Part shown: one piece after another, positions 24,958-33,552 of the stretch
Numbering within the stretch: the stretch's first letter is position 1
How the letters are laid out: every line of letters begins with the position of its first letter
Source: a virus
Strand: one strand, 5' to 3'
DNA: 49,472 nt
Virus record (IMG/VR): IMGVR_UViG_3300030616_000035
Span: 1 to 49,472 of that record
Notes under the pieces: model-generated
Databases searched by the model: none
Told to the model about the DNA's origin: nothing
The model's input: only the letters and a program-made list of their open reading frames with translations
Position numbers and translations under genes: made by a program

Positions 24958-25797
24958 ATGAAAGGGATTAAAGCTTTTAAAAAAATTAGTAACAAAAAAT
25001 TTCAAACTGGCGGTATCGGTGGTAGCATAATTACACATTGGAAAATTGGAGACGTTAAAGAAGTAGACGGGGATATTGAATTGTGCGGAAATGGATTTCA
25101 TTTTTACAAATCAAATAATTTTATATTTGGTTTAGATTTGTTTGACGATAAAACATGTTTTTGTGAAATTGATGCTTTGGGGGATGTAAAAAATGACACA
25201 GAAAAATGTGTAACTAATAAAATTAAAATTATACGCTTAATACCAATGAGTGAATGGAAAAAACAACTAAAAAATAATTACAATTCAGGAGACTACAATT
25301 CAGGAAACTACAATTCAGGACATCGCAATTCAGGATACTACAATTCAGGATACCACAATTCAGGAAACTACAATTCAGGAAACTACAATTCAGGAAACTA
25401 CAATTCAGGAAATCGCAATTCAGGATACTACAATTCAGGAAACTACAATTCAGGACATCGCAATTCAGGATACTACAATTCAGGATACCACAATTCAGGA
25501 AACTACAATTCAGGAAACTACAATTCAGGAGACTACAATTCAGGAAACTGCAATTCAGGGGATGGCTATATTAATTATTTTTGCGAAAAAACAAAATATT
25601 TTTTATTTGACATCGAAGTTGATAATATCCCAACTAAGATTAAAAATCTTAATATGTCTTGGTTTAATTTAGATAACAAAACATACAAGGAAGCATGGTT
25701 AGAATGTCCTGAAGAAGTATTAAACACTATTAAATCTATTGATGTTATTATGGAAAATAAAGAAAAGTTTTTTAATATTACTGGAATTAGACTTTAA
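24958..25797 (+). CDS. Pentapeptide-like Asn-Ser-Gly repeat protein with KGFH-type N-terminal domain
   Basis: Residues 1-100 form a small domain (KGIKAFKK, then GDIELCGNGFHFYKS and CFCEIDALGDV, ending IKIIRLIP) like the DUF7666-type domain that begins several phage proteins with C-terminal repeats. Residues 107-201 are nineteen copies of a five-residue unit xxNSG, mostly NYNSG, expected to form a stacked beta structure. Residues 203-279 are a different C-terminal domain. Function is unknown. The gene is on the plus strand within the minus-strand head operon and has its own promoter and terminator, so it is a moron-type insertion. Its stop overlaps that of the facing gene within TTAA. Confidence 0.85.
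   Translation: MKGIKAFKKISNKKFQTGGIGGSIITHWKIGDVKEVDGDIELCGNGFHFYKSNNFIFGLDLFDDKTCFCEIDALGDVKNDTEKCVTNKIKIIRLIPMSEWKKQLKNNYNSGDYNSGNYNSGHRNSGYYNSGYHNSGNYNSGNYNSGNYNSGNRNSGYYNSGNYNSGHRNSGYYNSGYHNSGNYNSGNYNSGDYNSGNCNSGDGYINYFCEKTKYFLFDIEVDNIPTKIKNLNMSWFNLDNKTYKEAWLECPEEVLNTIKSIDVIMENKEKFFNITGIRL
25276..25560 (+). repeat. Nineteen 15-bp tandem repeats coding xxNSG
   Basis: AATTCAGGA recurs every 15 bases in phase with codons. There is also a higher-order duplication: the run of units HRNSG, YYNSG, YHNSG, NYNSG, NYNSG occurs at 25321 and again at 25456 with identical DNA, showing recent expansion. There are no spacers, so it is not a CRISPR array. Confidence 0.95.
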
Positions 25798-26864
25798 TTA
25801 ACCCTCTTAGGGACAGATACCTCCGTAGTAAATAAAGGTATCTGTCCCTTTTTATTTACTATTTGTGGATTTTTCTTTTTAAACCTGGAGATTTGTCGAT
25901 TCTTATTAACGGGTTTAATTTTACCTACTTGTGCAGAAGTAAGAGGTATTAACTGGCACATACAATTCGGATGATAAGGATACCTAGGAACTTTGTTTTT
26001 AGGATAGACACCTTGACCGAAGCCGTATAAATTACCTCTCGCCCATAAATCACAAACGTCCGGCTTAGGGTGTCTTGCAGACAATACCGATTTTACCCCA
26101 ATTATTTTTTTATTAGATTTAGCTTCTAATAATACGGAATTCCCGTAGGCACTTGCTATTTCAGTTCGTGCAATACGTTCAGCATAATACTTTGATTTCG
26201 CTTTAACTGCGCGTTCTATTCCCTTATTTATTCCTTCAATTGATCCCTTATTTACCTGAGTAATTATATTCTGATAAGCTTTTTTTAAACGTGGATTTTT
26301 ATATCCAAGATTAGCAAGTTTATCAATTTGTTTCTGTGCTTTTTTTGCCTGTTTTTTAAAATCGGCAATCAGGGCGGAATCTTGTAAAGCTTTCTTTCCA
26401 TGCTTGACCAATTTTTCCATATACTCCGGGAGATCAGCTTTTATATCTTTAAGCTTAAAAATACCTTGTGCTGATTTCTGCCAGTTTACCGATTCGCCTA
26501 AATTAGCTTTTAAAACTGCGGAAATATTTTGTTTAGTTTTATTTATGTTTTTATGTATTGATTTACTTAGATTTAACTCACTTTTTACCCAAGTGTTTTT
26601 AAGTAACCATTTTTTAGTATTGGCTATTTCTGAAGTTGCTACAGCCGTACCGCCTAAAGCCATAGCATCAATTGATAAACCTAAAATTACGTTTGTAGTT
26701 TTAGGCTCAACTTTGTGTATGCCAAATAACTTATTGATAAGCTGATCGATATCTTTTTCTGTATAACCGGCTTTTTGTAAGTCCTTAACCACGGGAGTTA
26801 ATATTTTATCGTACTCCCGTCTAAATTTATCAAAAAGTTTATGATTCGGATTCGTTGTCGTCAT
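25794..26864 (-). CDS. Head morphogenesis protein (SPP1 gp7 / Mu gpF-like)
   Basis: The C-terminal half holds the signature of phage head morphogenesis proteins: YAERIARTEIASAYGNS near residue 229, then a conserved Cys-containing ARHPKPDVCDLWARGN and YPYHPNCMCQL near 305. The N-terminal half is helical. These minor head proteins are found inside the procapsid close to the portal. It overlaps the portal gene by 26 bases. The last 18 or so codons contain the terminator hairpin of the plus-strand repeat gene, so the C-terminus may have been altered by that insertion. Confidence 0.85.
   Translation of the reverse strand: MTTTNPNHKLFDKFRREYDKILTPVVKDLQKAGYTEKDIDQLINKLFGIHKVEPKTTNVILGLSIDAMALGGTAVATSEIANTKKWLLKNTWVKSELNLSKSIHKNINKTKQNISAVLKANLGESVNWQKSAQGIFKLKDIKADLPEYMEKLVKHGKKALQDSALIADFKKQAKKAQKQIDKLANLGYKNPRLKKAYQNIITQVNKGSIEGINKGIERAVKAKSKYYAERIARTEIASAYGNSVLLEAKSNKKIIGVKSVLSARHPKPDVCDLWARGNLYGFGQGVYPKNKVPRYPYHPNCMCQLIPLTSAQVGKIKPVNKNRQISRFKKKNPQIVNKKGQIPLFTTEVSVPKRVN
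25809..25857 (+). terminator. Terminator of the plus-strand repeat gene, inside the facing gene
   Basis: AGGGACAGATACCT (25809-25822) and AGGTATCTGTCCCT (25836-25849) form a perfect 14-bp stem with a 13-base loop, followed on the plus strand by TTTTTATTT. It lies 12 bases after the repeat gene stop and within coding sequence for the end of the head morphogenesis protein. Confidence 0.9.
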
Positions 26865-28308
26865 CGTCAGTATCTATATCTTTTTCTAATTCGGGCTTTC
26901 TCGTAGTTTGTTGTTTTTTAACAAGTTCCAAACCTTCTTCATCATCAGGAAATAAAATTTGATAAATTTCTATCTCACATTTATCTTTTGTATGCTGTGT
27001 AAAACTTGGATTTTCTGTAACTTCGATTAACTGTGTATACTTTTCCTGTGTCTGATTTGGTTTAAAATTTGTAGGATATTTTACATCATATTCGACGTTT
27101 TCACTTGTCCACTTGTTGAAAAATTCTCTTATCTTTTTTTCCACTTCAGTAGCAAGTCTTGACGATTCTTTAAGCGTAGATTCATAAGCAAAAAATTCAA
27201 AAGCATAAGCAAGTCCCGACTTGGCATCTTTAGATTTATTAATGCCTTGTACCCCGCTTTGCTCGGCAATCGAAATCAAAGCTTCCATATTTCTCTGTCT
27301 TTTATCAGCGAGTTCTTTTATCAAAGCAGGTTCAACGTTTATCATCTCCGGAGAACGTTGAGAATCATGAGGGTATGCTAAATAATTATTAGTTCCTATT
27401 GTCTTATCTTGCTCTTCCTGTGAACCGTCTTCCGGAACTGTAAGTATGCCAAAACCTTGATTTCTTTCAACTTCTCTACCCTCTGAGTCCTGATTAAAAA
27501 TAGTGTAATTTATTTTTGCTAATTGATATCTTGGAGTATCAGCAAACAAAATTTTAGGATTATCCAGTGGTTCCTCATAAAAAAGATAACAGGGTAATTC
27601 ACCGAAATCATGTAGTTTTGATTCTACAAGTTCATATTTATCTTGAAAAGTTTTTGCTTCCGATGAATATTCTTTTTCTCTGTACAGTATTGATTCTGTA
27701 ACTGTCCATTGCCGATAATATTTTATCACTGCATTTTTTTCAACAACTTGATGATCAAAATACATAACATCAATCATTCTGCCGTTATCATCAAAATTAG
27801 TTCCATCTGCATTTAATTCATAAGCCTTTTTCATATAACAATATGGGTATGTTTTTTTATCCACGACTTCGGTTTTTAATTCTACACCCTCTTGACTTTT
27901 GTTGTCAACAATGAGTAAAACCATTCCATGCATACGAATATATTTTACAAGCAGTTTTACGAAATTTGTTAAATCAACTCCATAATGTGTACAGTCATCT
28001 ACAAACAAATCGTATACTGCATTACTTCCGTAATCTCTTTGTATCTGTTCTGAAAACACCGCTTTATACATTGCCGTGATAACCGGCCCAGTGTAATTGG
28101 CATAGTGAGCTAACTGCATACGTTTGTCGTAAAACATTTCTCTGTGATGTGGAACTAAATATTTACCAGATTTAAAACCTCCAGTTCCCTTAAATGCTTC
28201 TTCAATAAATTGATATTTATCTACTTCTAAAACATCAATTGAGACGTTTCCTGACGTTGAGTTCGGTTGATCCTGGGTTGTTTCGTCAAATTTTACTGTT
28301 TCAGCCAT
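26839..28308 (-). CDS. Portal protein
   Basis: The 489-residue protein lies directly after the terminase large subunit and before the head morphogenesis gene, the standard portal place. Features include HHREMFYDKRMQLAHYANYTGPVITAMYKAVFSE near residues 55-90 (stem/wing region), a KLLVKYIRMHGMVLLIVD segment near 125, and the AEQSGVQGINKSKDAKSGLAYAFEFFAYESTLKESSRLATEVEKKI segment near 345-390, typical for dodecameric portals. The C-terminus is acidic (DIDTDDDDNESES). Good AAAGGA site before ATG. Confidence 0.85.
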   Translation of the reverse strand: MAETVKFDETTQDQPNSTSGNVSIDVLEVDKYQFIEEAFKGTGGFKSGKYLVPHHREMFYDKRMQLAHYANYTGPVITAMYKAVFSEQIQRDYGSNAVYDLFVDDCTHYGVDLTNFVKLLVKYIRMHGMVLLIVDNKSQEGVELKTEVVDKKTYPYCYMKKAYELNADGTNFDDNGRMIDVMYFDHQVVEKNAVIKYYRQWTVTESILYREKEYSSEAKTFQDKYELVESKLHDFGELPCYLFYEEPLDNPKILFADTPRYQLAKINYTIFNQDSEGREVERNQGFGILTVPEDGSQEEQDKTIGTNNYLAYPHDSQRSPEMINVEPALIKELADKRQRNMEALISIAEQSGVQGINKSKDAKSGLAYAFEFFAYESTLKESSRLATEVEKKIREFFNKWTSENVEYDVKYPTNFKPNQTQEKYTQLIEVTENPSFTQHTKDKCEIEIYQILFPDDEEGLELVKKQQTTRKPELEKDIDTDDDDNESES

Positions 28309-28319
28309 TTTTTATTCCT

Positions 28320-29759
28320 TTAATATATTCTGTTAGTATTGTAAATACGTGGTTTCTTTTTGAAAATATGATAAATCATTGCCATACAATCAACTATGTC
28401 ATCATGTTTATGGTTCATAGACGGGGAAAAAGCTCCAACTTCTGAAATTAAATCCTGGTTCCACAATCCTTTTACTAAGTATACGTTACCGGATTCAAAA
28501 ATCGGTTCCATTGGCGATGCCTTTACCACCTTATCCCCGGAAAGTTGAGGCATTTTTAATACTGAGATTATACCCATGAGGGTATCTCTCATAGTTTGAT
28601 AGCTATCTTTATACCCTGCGATAGCTTCCATGTAAACTCTTACCCCATGCCTCAATATAAAATTTTTTATTAACTTATTTCTCCTTGTTGCATTCTCCCT
28701 AAATCTAAGCAAATCAGTAATATATAAGCTTGGAACACCTTTATTGTATACCATGCCCCCTTTTAAACATACTGTATAATCAGGATCTTTACTTTTCCTG
28801 CTTACTTCTGTACTAGCCAAATCAATAGTAATTACTTCTTTTACGTGTTCCGGCACATCTTTTTTTTCTATTATTTGTATGTTATCTATTTTAAATAAGT
28901 TACCGCCTCGGATGATTGGTTGTTGTTGCATTACGGAAGAAAATTCATACTCTGTTACAAGGGTAGCTTTTTGCGTTATGTACCATTGCGGAGAAAATTT
29001 TTCCGGAAAAAGATAACCTGATTCATATTGATCTGATATCCCCGGCAAACATATATATTTCGGCTTCGGATAATTTGGATTGTTTTCCACTTCATCAAGA
29101 ATTCTACCTATTAAGTCTTTTGGATTCCAACGAGTAGCTAGCACAAAAACTATGTAAGGATCTGGAAGTCGAGACATTAACCCCGGTCCAAATTCATGCC
29201 ATACTTTATCGCTAATTACCGGACTGTCAGCATCCTCTCGGTTTTTAAAAAAATCATCAACTAGTAGCATATGCGCACCAGATCCAGCTACACCACTTTT
29301 AAAACCGAAGTACTGACTTTTTCCTTTCTCGTTTGTTAATCGCCAAGATTTTATATTTTGAATATCCGGAGCAAGTTTTATATCAGGATATAATTCATGA
29401 AATTTGGCGTTATCTCGTATTAATTTACGTCCTTCTTTAGATACCTCATACGCCTTATCGGCTGTATGAGTAACGTAAATTACTTCCTTTTCCGGAAATT
29501 CAGCAAGAAAATGAGGGGGTAAAGTTCGCCCTATAGCTTCCGTTTTGCCATGCCGGTATGGAATAGAGATTATTGTAAATGAGCTTTCGCCATTTCGAAA
29601 TTTTTCTATTACTTCATCAATACGGTTACAGATTAGCTTGGTAGGATAACCTACTAAATATGGAGCCACATAATCCCACGTATATTTAATAAATTCTAAA
29701 TGGTCTTTTCGTGCAAGCTCTTTTTGTAATTCTTTTTCGTAAAAATTTATGTTTAACAT
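28320..29759 (-). CDS. terL: Terminase large subunit
   Basis: Packaging ATPase with Walker A-like PYRHGKT at residues 67-73 and Walker B LLVDD at 165-169, a coupling motif LATRWN near residue 215, and the nuclease domain (TIDLAST with the first acidic residue; NHKHDDIVDCMAMI with the last). The length of 479 residues is typical. It cuts concatemers and pumps DNA through the portal. It starts by TAATG overlap with the small subunit. The Walker A variant RHGKT in place of GxGKS is common in phage terminases of this group. Confidence 0.95.
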   Translation of the reverse strand: MLNINFYEKELQKELARKDHLEFIKYTWDYVAPYLVGYPTKLICNRIDEVIEKFRNGESSFTIISIPYRHGKTEAIGRTLPPHFLAEFPEKEVIYVTHTADKAYEVSKEGRKLIRDNAKFHELYPDIKLAPDIQNIKSWRLTNEKGKSQYFGFKSGVAGSGAHMLLVDDFFKNREDADSPVISDKVWHEFGPGLMSRLPDPYIVFVLATRWNPKDLIGRILDEVENNPNYPKPKYICLPGISDQYESGYLFPEKFSPQWYITQKATLVTEYEFSSVMQQQPIIRGGNLFKIDNIQIIEKKDVPEHVKEVITIDLASTEVSRKSKDPDYTVCLKGGMVYNKGVPSLYITDLLRFRENATRRNKLIKNFILRHGVRVYMEAIAGYKDSYQTMRDTLMGIISVLKMPQLSGDKVVKASPMEPIFESGNVYLVKGLWNQDLISEVGAFSPSMNHKHDDIVDCMAMIYHIFKKKPRIYNTNRIY

Positions 29760-30163
29760 TAACCTTTAATCTTACGTATATTTTTCAAAGCTTCTTTGAT
29801 TTCTTCAGTTGATGAACATTTTATTTGTTTTCGAAAATCCTCTTCTGGATTTTTGTGTTCAATTGGGTTTACAATATCAGAGTATGCATTTTTATCCTCA
29901 GCTCCGTAACCTCTATGTTTTGCGTGAGCGTCCAGGTAATCTTTTAAGCATTTAGAATCGCCGGAAATACCGAGTTTAAACTGAGTGCTTATAGCTAAAT
30001 CATTGAACCCTTCTACTATCTCCGATAACTTACGATTGAATACGGGATCTCTATTAGCAAGTTCCATTACCTGCGTTCGCGTCACACCCACTTCTTTACA
30101 AGCTTCTGTTAAGTTAGCGAAGCTGCGCTCAAAAGCTTCTAGGAATTGTTCTGGTTTTTTCAT
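29759..30163 (-). CDS. terS: Terminase small subunit
   Basis: Residues 1-50 have a helix-turn-helix pattern (FLEAFERSFANLTEACKEVGVTRTQVMELANRDPVFNRKLSE) for recognising packaging sites; the rest is charged and helical, as needed for ring assembly. It is encoded directly before the large subunit. Length (134 residues) is at the small end of the family. It overlaps the upstream gene by ATGA. Confidence 0.8.
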   Translation of the reverse strand: MKKPEQFLEAFERSFANLTEACKEVGVTRTQVMELANRDPVFNRKLSEIVEGFNDLAISTQFKLGISGDSKCLKDYLDAHAKHRGYGAEDKNAYSDIVNPIEHKNPEEDFRKQIKCSSTEEIKEALKNIRKIKG

Positions 30164-30504
30164 ATCATATCGTCTATTTTATAATACAAATCGTTTATTT
30201 TATAATACAAGTCGTCTATTTCTTTTGTTACCGCGTTTACCTCTTCTTTCGTTTTATTACCTGCCCACGCATCGTTAGTTAAACGTATCCGATATAAATT
30301 TTTTTCGTTAAGTTCTTTCAATAAATTTAACATTGCTTTTCGTTTTATTTTTTCTTTCTTTTCTTTTTCACATTTATCTTGTTTCTCTAAAAACTCAACA
30401 AAATCTACTACCCCTACAAACTCTTTAAAATCTACAGTAATCATTTCATCATAATCACCAGCTTTACTCATTAAATACTCTGATAACAATTCTACACCAT
30501 TCAT
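30160..30504 (-). CDS. Coiled-coil protein of unknown function (114 aa)
   Basis: The product is Lys- and Glu-rich and helical. A highly charged run (KQDKCEKEKKEKIKRKAM) is in the middle, and it ends with a short tandem repeat (DDLYYKI, NDLYYKI, DDMI). It is transcribed ahead of the terminase genes with an ATGA overlap. AAAGGATT ribosome site. No family recognised. Confidence 0.65.
   Translation of the reverse strand: MNGVELLSEYLMSKAGDYDEMITVDFKEFVGVVDFVEFLEKQDKCEKEKKEKIKRKAMLNLLKELNEKNLYRIRLTNDAWAGNKTKEEVNAVTKEIDDLYYKINDLYYKIDDMI
30170..30222. repeat. 21-bp tandem repeat, 2.5 copies, at a gene end
   Basis: Units begin at 30170, 30191 and 30212 (each starting TCGTCTATTT or TCGTTTATTT). They lie in frame at the 3' end of the coiled-coil gene and code for repeated DLYYKI heptads, so slippage changes the length of the C-terminal helix without a frameshift. 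Confidence 0.85.
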
Positions 30505-30519
30505 AACATAATCCTTTCT

Positions 30520-31275
30520 TTATACTATATAATTTTTTTCGTGACCTACAATTACACCAATATCAACGTAAACTTGATATCCCGCCCTCTTTGCTTTAAC
30601 GCAAAAAGAGCTATCTTCAGAATAAAAATCGCTTATACCATTCGATAAAGTAAAAGATTCAGGGGCAAAATAAGGATATCCTATTTTTTCAAAAACACCT
30701 TGTTTAATTACCGTGCAGCCAAATCCAGTATAGTAAACGGGCAGTAAAGAACACCCAATATTATACCCATTTACATCCGTAAACTTTTTCTTATCGGTTT
30801 CTTTTTCGTTATTTTTCGTAACTAAATGTTGATAGGCCTGAACGTCTTGATCTGTTAAAAATTCAAAACTTCCGTGTTTTTCGTAATACTCCCAGTTTTC
30901 CTTTTCTACTACTGGAAATTTGTCTTTACACTGCATGTGATATAAACCTGAAACTATATCAACATCTTGTTTAAGTAATCTGTATATATGTTGAAAATTT
31001 ACTATACAATCATCGTCGATCCACACTATATAGTCGTAAGTAATCTTACCACCAAACAACGGTCTATAGATATCTCCGCTATCAATACCGTTATTACCCA
31101 AGCACATTGTACGAGCATAATAAACATTAGCATTATATGGAGGGTGTACACATGCACATTTGTAACCAGCTTTTGCGCTATCGAGCCAAATACTATGAAA
31201 CCCGTCTGGATATTTTTTTCCAGGTAAACAGTATACTATATTATAATGTGGTTTTTCTTTTTTCTTTTTAGCCAT
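30520..31275 (-). CDS. Glycosyltransferase, GT-A fold
   Basis: A metal-binding DxD motif is visible in YDYIVWIDDDCIVN near residue 88, followed by VDIVSGLYHM. A later GYNIGCSLLPVYYTGFGCTVIKQGVFEKIGYPYF and DFYSEDSSFCVKAKRAGYQVYVD are the acceptor-binding and catalytic elements of GT-A enzymes. Length 251. It uses a nucleotide sugar to modify a glycan, protein or DNA base; the substrate is not readable. It lies with other glycosyltransferases. Confidence 0.8.
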   Translation of the reverse strand: MAKKKKEKPHYNIVYCLPGKKYPDGFHSIWLDSAKAGYKCACVHPPYNANVYYARTMCLGNNGIDSGDIYRPLFGGKITYDYIVWIDDDCIVNFQHIYRLLKQDVDIVSGLYHMQCKDKFPVVEKENWEYYEKHGSFEFLTDQDVQAYQHLVTKNNEKETDKKKFTDVNGYNIGCSLLPVYYTGFGCTVIKQGVFEKIGYPYFAPESFTLSNGISDFYSEDSSFCVKAKRAGYQVYVDIGVIVGHEKNYIV

Positions 31276-32080
31276 TATTATACAATCCTTTCATATACTC
31301 AATAAATTTTTCTAAAATATCGTGTCTCGTACTACGTGTTTGTACTGTATGTATTGTGATCAAGCTGTCAAACCAGCTTTTTGGATATCGCGATAAAAAC
31401 GTTTTATCTATGTTTCTCATTGCGCTATTAGCAGCCTCTTTATATGATTGATTTCCAAGATGATACACGAAATTATTAGTTAAAATTTCAGCTTGAAAAT
31501 CTTTTAATTTTGCACGTAAAGAATAGTCATCTTCACTGCCGTAATTAGGAAAATATTTTTCATCTAAATAGCCTATAGATTTAAAAACTTCATTACTTAT
31601 TATATAACAAAATCCGTTCAAAAAACTTACTTTTAAATTTTCAAACTTAACAGTTTTTAAAAACCCTTCTATATGATGAAGGTCTTTTTTATCGATTGGT
31701 ATCATGCTTTGATATGTAGCATTGTTTGATATTGGGCTACATAAATCTTGATTTTCTATACCTTTAAGCCAATTTTCGGTCACTATGGTATCAGAATTTA
31801 ACCACACGTAGTAATCAGATTCATCTGAAGCTGCTTGCATTCCGTTATTGACTGCCCTAGAAAATCCAGGTTTTTCGTGATCTTCAACGACCTTTAGATT
31901 TTCTATGTTAGAAGTAAAATCAAAGTGAGTATAATATTCTGATAACTTTCTATGTGATGCTGAATCTGATAAAATAACTTCATAATCTTGAGCTGTATTT
32001 TTAATTATTGATTGTAAGCACTGATCTAATAAGTTAAATTGATCGTGAACTGATATGATTATTGAAAATTTTTTACCCAT
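31268..32080 (-). CDS. Family 2-like glycosyltransferase
   Basis: The N-terminus FSIIISVHDQFNLLDQCLQSIIKNTAQDYEVILSDSAS is the GT2 nucleotide-binding start, followed by GFSRAVNNGMQAASDESDYYVWLNSDTIVTENW with the NSD form of the DxD motif. Later YGSEDDYSLRAKL supplies the acidic catalytic pair. 270 residues. The product likely glycosylates a virion protein or the host surface. It overlaps both neighbours in the glycosyltransferase cluster. Confidence 0.85.
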   Translation of the reverse strand: MGKKFSIIISVHDQFNLLDQCLQSIIKNTAQDYEVILSDSASHRKLSEYYTHFDFTSNIENLKVVEDHEKPGFSRAVNNGMQAASDESDYYVWLNSDTIVTENWLKGIENQDLCSPISNNATYQSMIPIDKKDLHHIEGFLKTVKFENLKVSFLNGFCYIISNEVFKSIGYLDEKYFPNYGSEDDYSLRAKLKDFQAEILTNNFVYHLGNQSYKEAANSAMRNIDKTFLSRYPKSWFDSLITIHTVQTRSTRHDILEKFIEYMKGLYNNG

Positions 32081-32496
32081 AAAGATTTTTTACTTTCTAT
32101 ATTTTTACATGAAAAACCGTAATTATGCAAACTATCAAATATTCTTATACGTTCGTAAGGTTCTATTGATAGACTAACTACAGCTATATTATTAATATAA
32201 CTATTAAATGATAAAAATGCTGAAAAATTTTTAACCACGACAAAATATTTGCCGGTTAAGCGTAATATTTTGCCGTGGTTATCAAGAAAGGAAGTGATAT
32301 CTTTTATTTTCCAATACGGAAACAAAAACTTTTTATAATAGGTTTTTTTCTTTTTTCTCCCGAAAATATAAATTTGACTTAATGGAAAATTTATATATTG
32401 ACATATAGCAATTAAACTATTTATATCAAAATCAGGATCAGGTTCTATTATAAGAATGTGATCAAAAAGTCTATCCGTAAAAAGGGAACCATTCAA
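32059..32496 (-). CDS. Unknown protein within the glycosyltransferase cluster (145 aa)
   Basis: It overlaps the phosphoesterase gene at its start (26 bases) and the GT2 gene at its end. The likely start is TTG at 32496 with GGAAGGTG upstream. The product has hydrophobic strands (DHILIIEPDPDFD, KYFVVVKNFSAFLSF, NIAVVSLSIEPYERIRIFDSL) suggesting an alpha/beta Rossmann-like fold. No motif identifies an activity. It may be a partner or relic of a glycosyltransferase. Confidence 0.55.
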   Translation of the reverse strand: MNGSLFTDRLFDHILIIEPDPDFDINSLIAICQYINFPLSQIYIFGRKKKKTYYKKFLFPYWKIKDITSFLDNHGKILRLTGKYFVVVKNFSAFLSFNSYINNIAVVSLSIEPYERIRIFDSLHNYGFSCKNIESKKSLWVKNFQ

Positions 32497-33349
32497 CGGA
32501 ACACCTTCCTACACCTTTATAATTTAGCCCTAATTCTACGATCCAGAAACCGGAGTGATTCGCTAATCGCTTACTTTTCATCCAGCTTGATTGAGAACAC
32601 ATTGCACCAGCGCTCACTACTTGTACATGCCTTTCAAAAAAATATCCTTGTTTGTGCGTATGTCCAGCAATCAATACGTCTGGTTTTTCACCTCCGGTAA
32701 ACGCTTCTATAACTTTCTGTAAACGGTAGCTCGTTGCATAACTTGAACCGTCCTCTCCATGCCATAACATAATATCAGCCCTATCAACAACAATAGTACC
32801 TGAATCATGACCTAAAAATTCAGCTTCAAAATCAAGTTCTTTTACTATATCCTCTACTATAATAGAACCTGAATTTTTGATATACCACCGATCATGATTA
32901 CCATCAATAAGATACATCGGTATTTTTTTAGTATTATATTGATTGAATTGTTCTATGGCATATTTTTTCTGTTGTGCGTACCCTACATGATCTAGCTCAT
33001 ATACTTGTCCCGGCCTGTTACTAAGCCCGTCAACAACATCCCCGGAATGTGTTACGATATCTACACCGGTTTTATTGAACTGTTCAAAAGCTTTCTTTAA
33101 CCATTCGGTATGATACCAAATACTCCCTATATGTGTATCGGAAATTACCCCAATTCTAAATACATCTTTACCAAAATCGATCTTTGGATATTGAGGTTTT
33201 ATAGGTGTAACATGCAGTTTACCGCTTGCAAGTATTGTTTTTAATTCCTCTGCTGTAAACTGATTTTCTATTTTATCCAAAAGTTTACTTTTAGCTGTTT
33301 TCTTTTTTTGTTTCTCTTTTAACTTTCCTATAATTTTAGATGCGGCCAT
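32471..33349 (-). CDS. Calcineurin-like metallophosphoesterase
   Basis: All metallophosphoesterase motifs are present: SDTHIG (Asp71, His73), GDVVDG, DGNHDRW, WHGEDG and AGHTHKQG. An N-terminal basic helical segment of about 60 residues precedes the domain and could bind nucleic acid. These two-metal enzymes cut phosphodiester or phosphomonoester bonds; substrates range from nucleic acids to cyclic nucleotides. Size 292. In a phage it may trim DNA ends or destroy nucleotide signals; I cannot choose between them. Confidence 0.88.
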   Translation of the reverse strand: MAASKIIGKLKEKQKKKTAKSKLLDKIENQFTAEELKTILASGKLHVTPIKPQYPKIDFGKDVFRIGVISDTHIGSIWYHTEWLKKAFEQFNKTGVDIVTHSGDVVDGLSNRPGQVYELDHVGYAQQKKYAIEQFNQYNTKKIPMYLIDGNHDRWYIKNSGSIIVEDIVKELDFEAEFLGHDSGTIVVDRADIMLWHGEDGSSYATSYRLQKVIEAFTGGEKPDVLIAGHTHKQGYFFERHVQVVSAGAMCSQSSWMKSKRLANHSGFWIVELGLNYKGVGRCSVEWFPFYG

Positions 33350-33539
33350 ATTTTCGCTCCAATGCCATTTTTGTACGTCCGGGAAATAATTCTTTCATCG
33401 TATCTTCATCATTAAAAATTGTACTAGCTTTTATACCAGCGTCTTTTAAGTCTTTTAAGTCTTTGATTTCCTGGTCTGACCACGGCATAAGCATTTCATG
33501 CTGTTTACCTCTTAATTTTTGTATTATCTCTTTTTTCAT
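33336..33539 (-). CDS. Small SANT/Myb-like DNA-binding protein
   Basis: The pattern WSDQEIKDLKDLKDAGIKASTIFNDEDTMKELFPGRTKMALERKYGRI, read as W, then a helix, then FPGRT, then AL and the final KYGRI, is that of a SANT/Myb-like three-helix DNA-binding unit. The start at 33539 follows AGGTGG; a longer frame to 33584 would overlap the 31-codon gene just upstream and lacks a ribosome site. 67 residues. Possible transcription or packaging regulator. Confidence 0.6.
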   Translation of the reverse strand: MKKEIIQKLRGKQHEMLMPWSDQEIKDLKDLKDAGIKASTIFNDEDTMKELFPGRTKMALERKYGRI

Positions 33540-33552
33540 ACCACCTTTTCCT

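Noticed and set aside
25276-25560. CRISPR array
   Set aside because: The units are 15-bp tandem repeats in frame with a protein and there are no spacers or leader.
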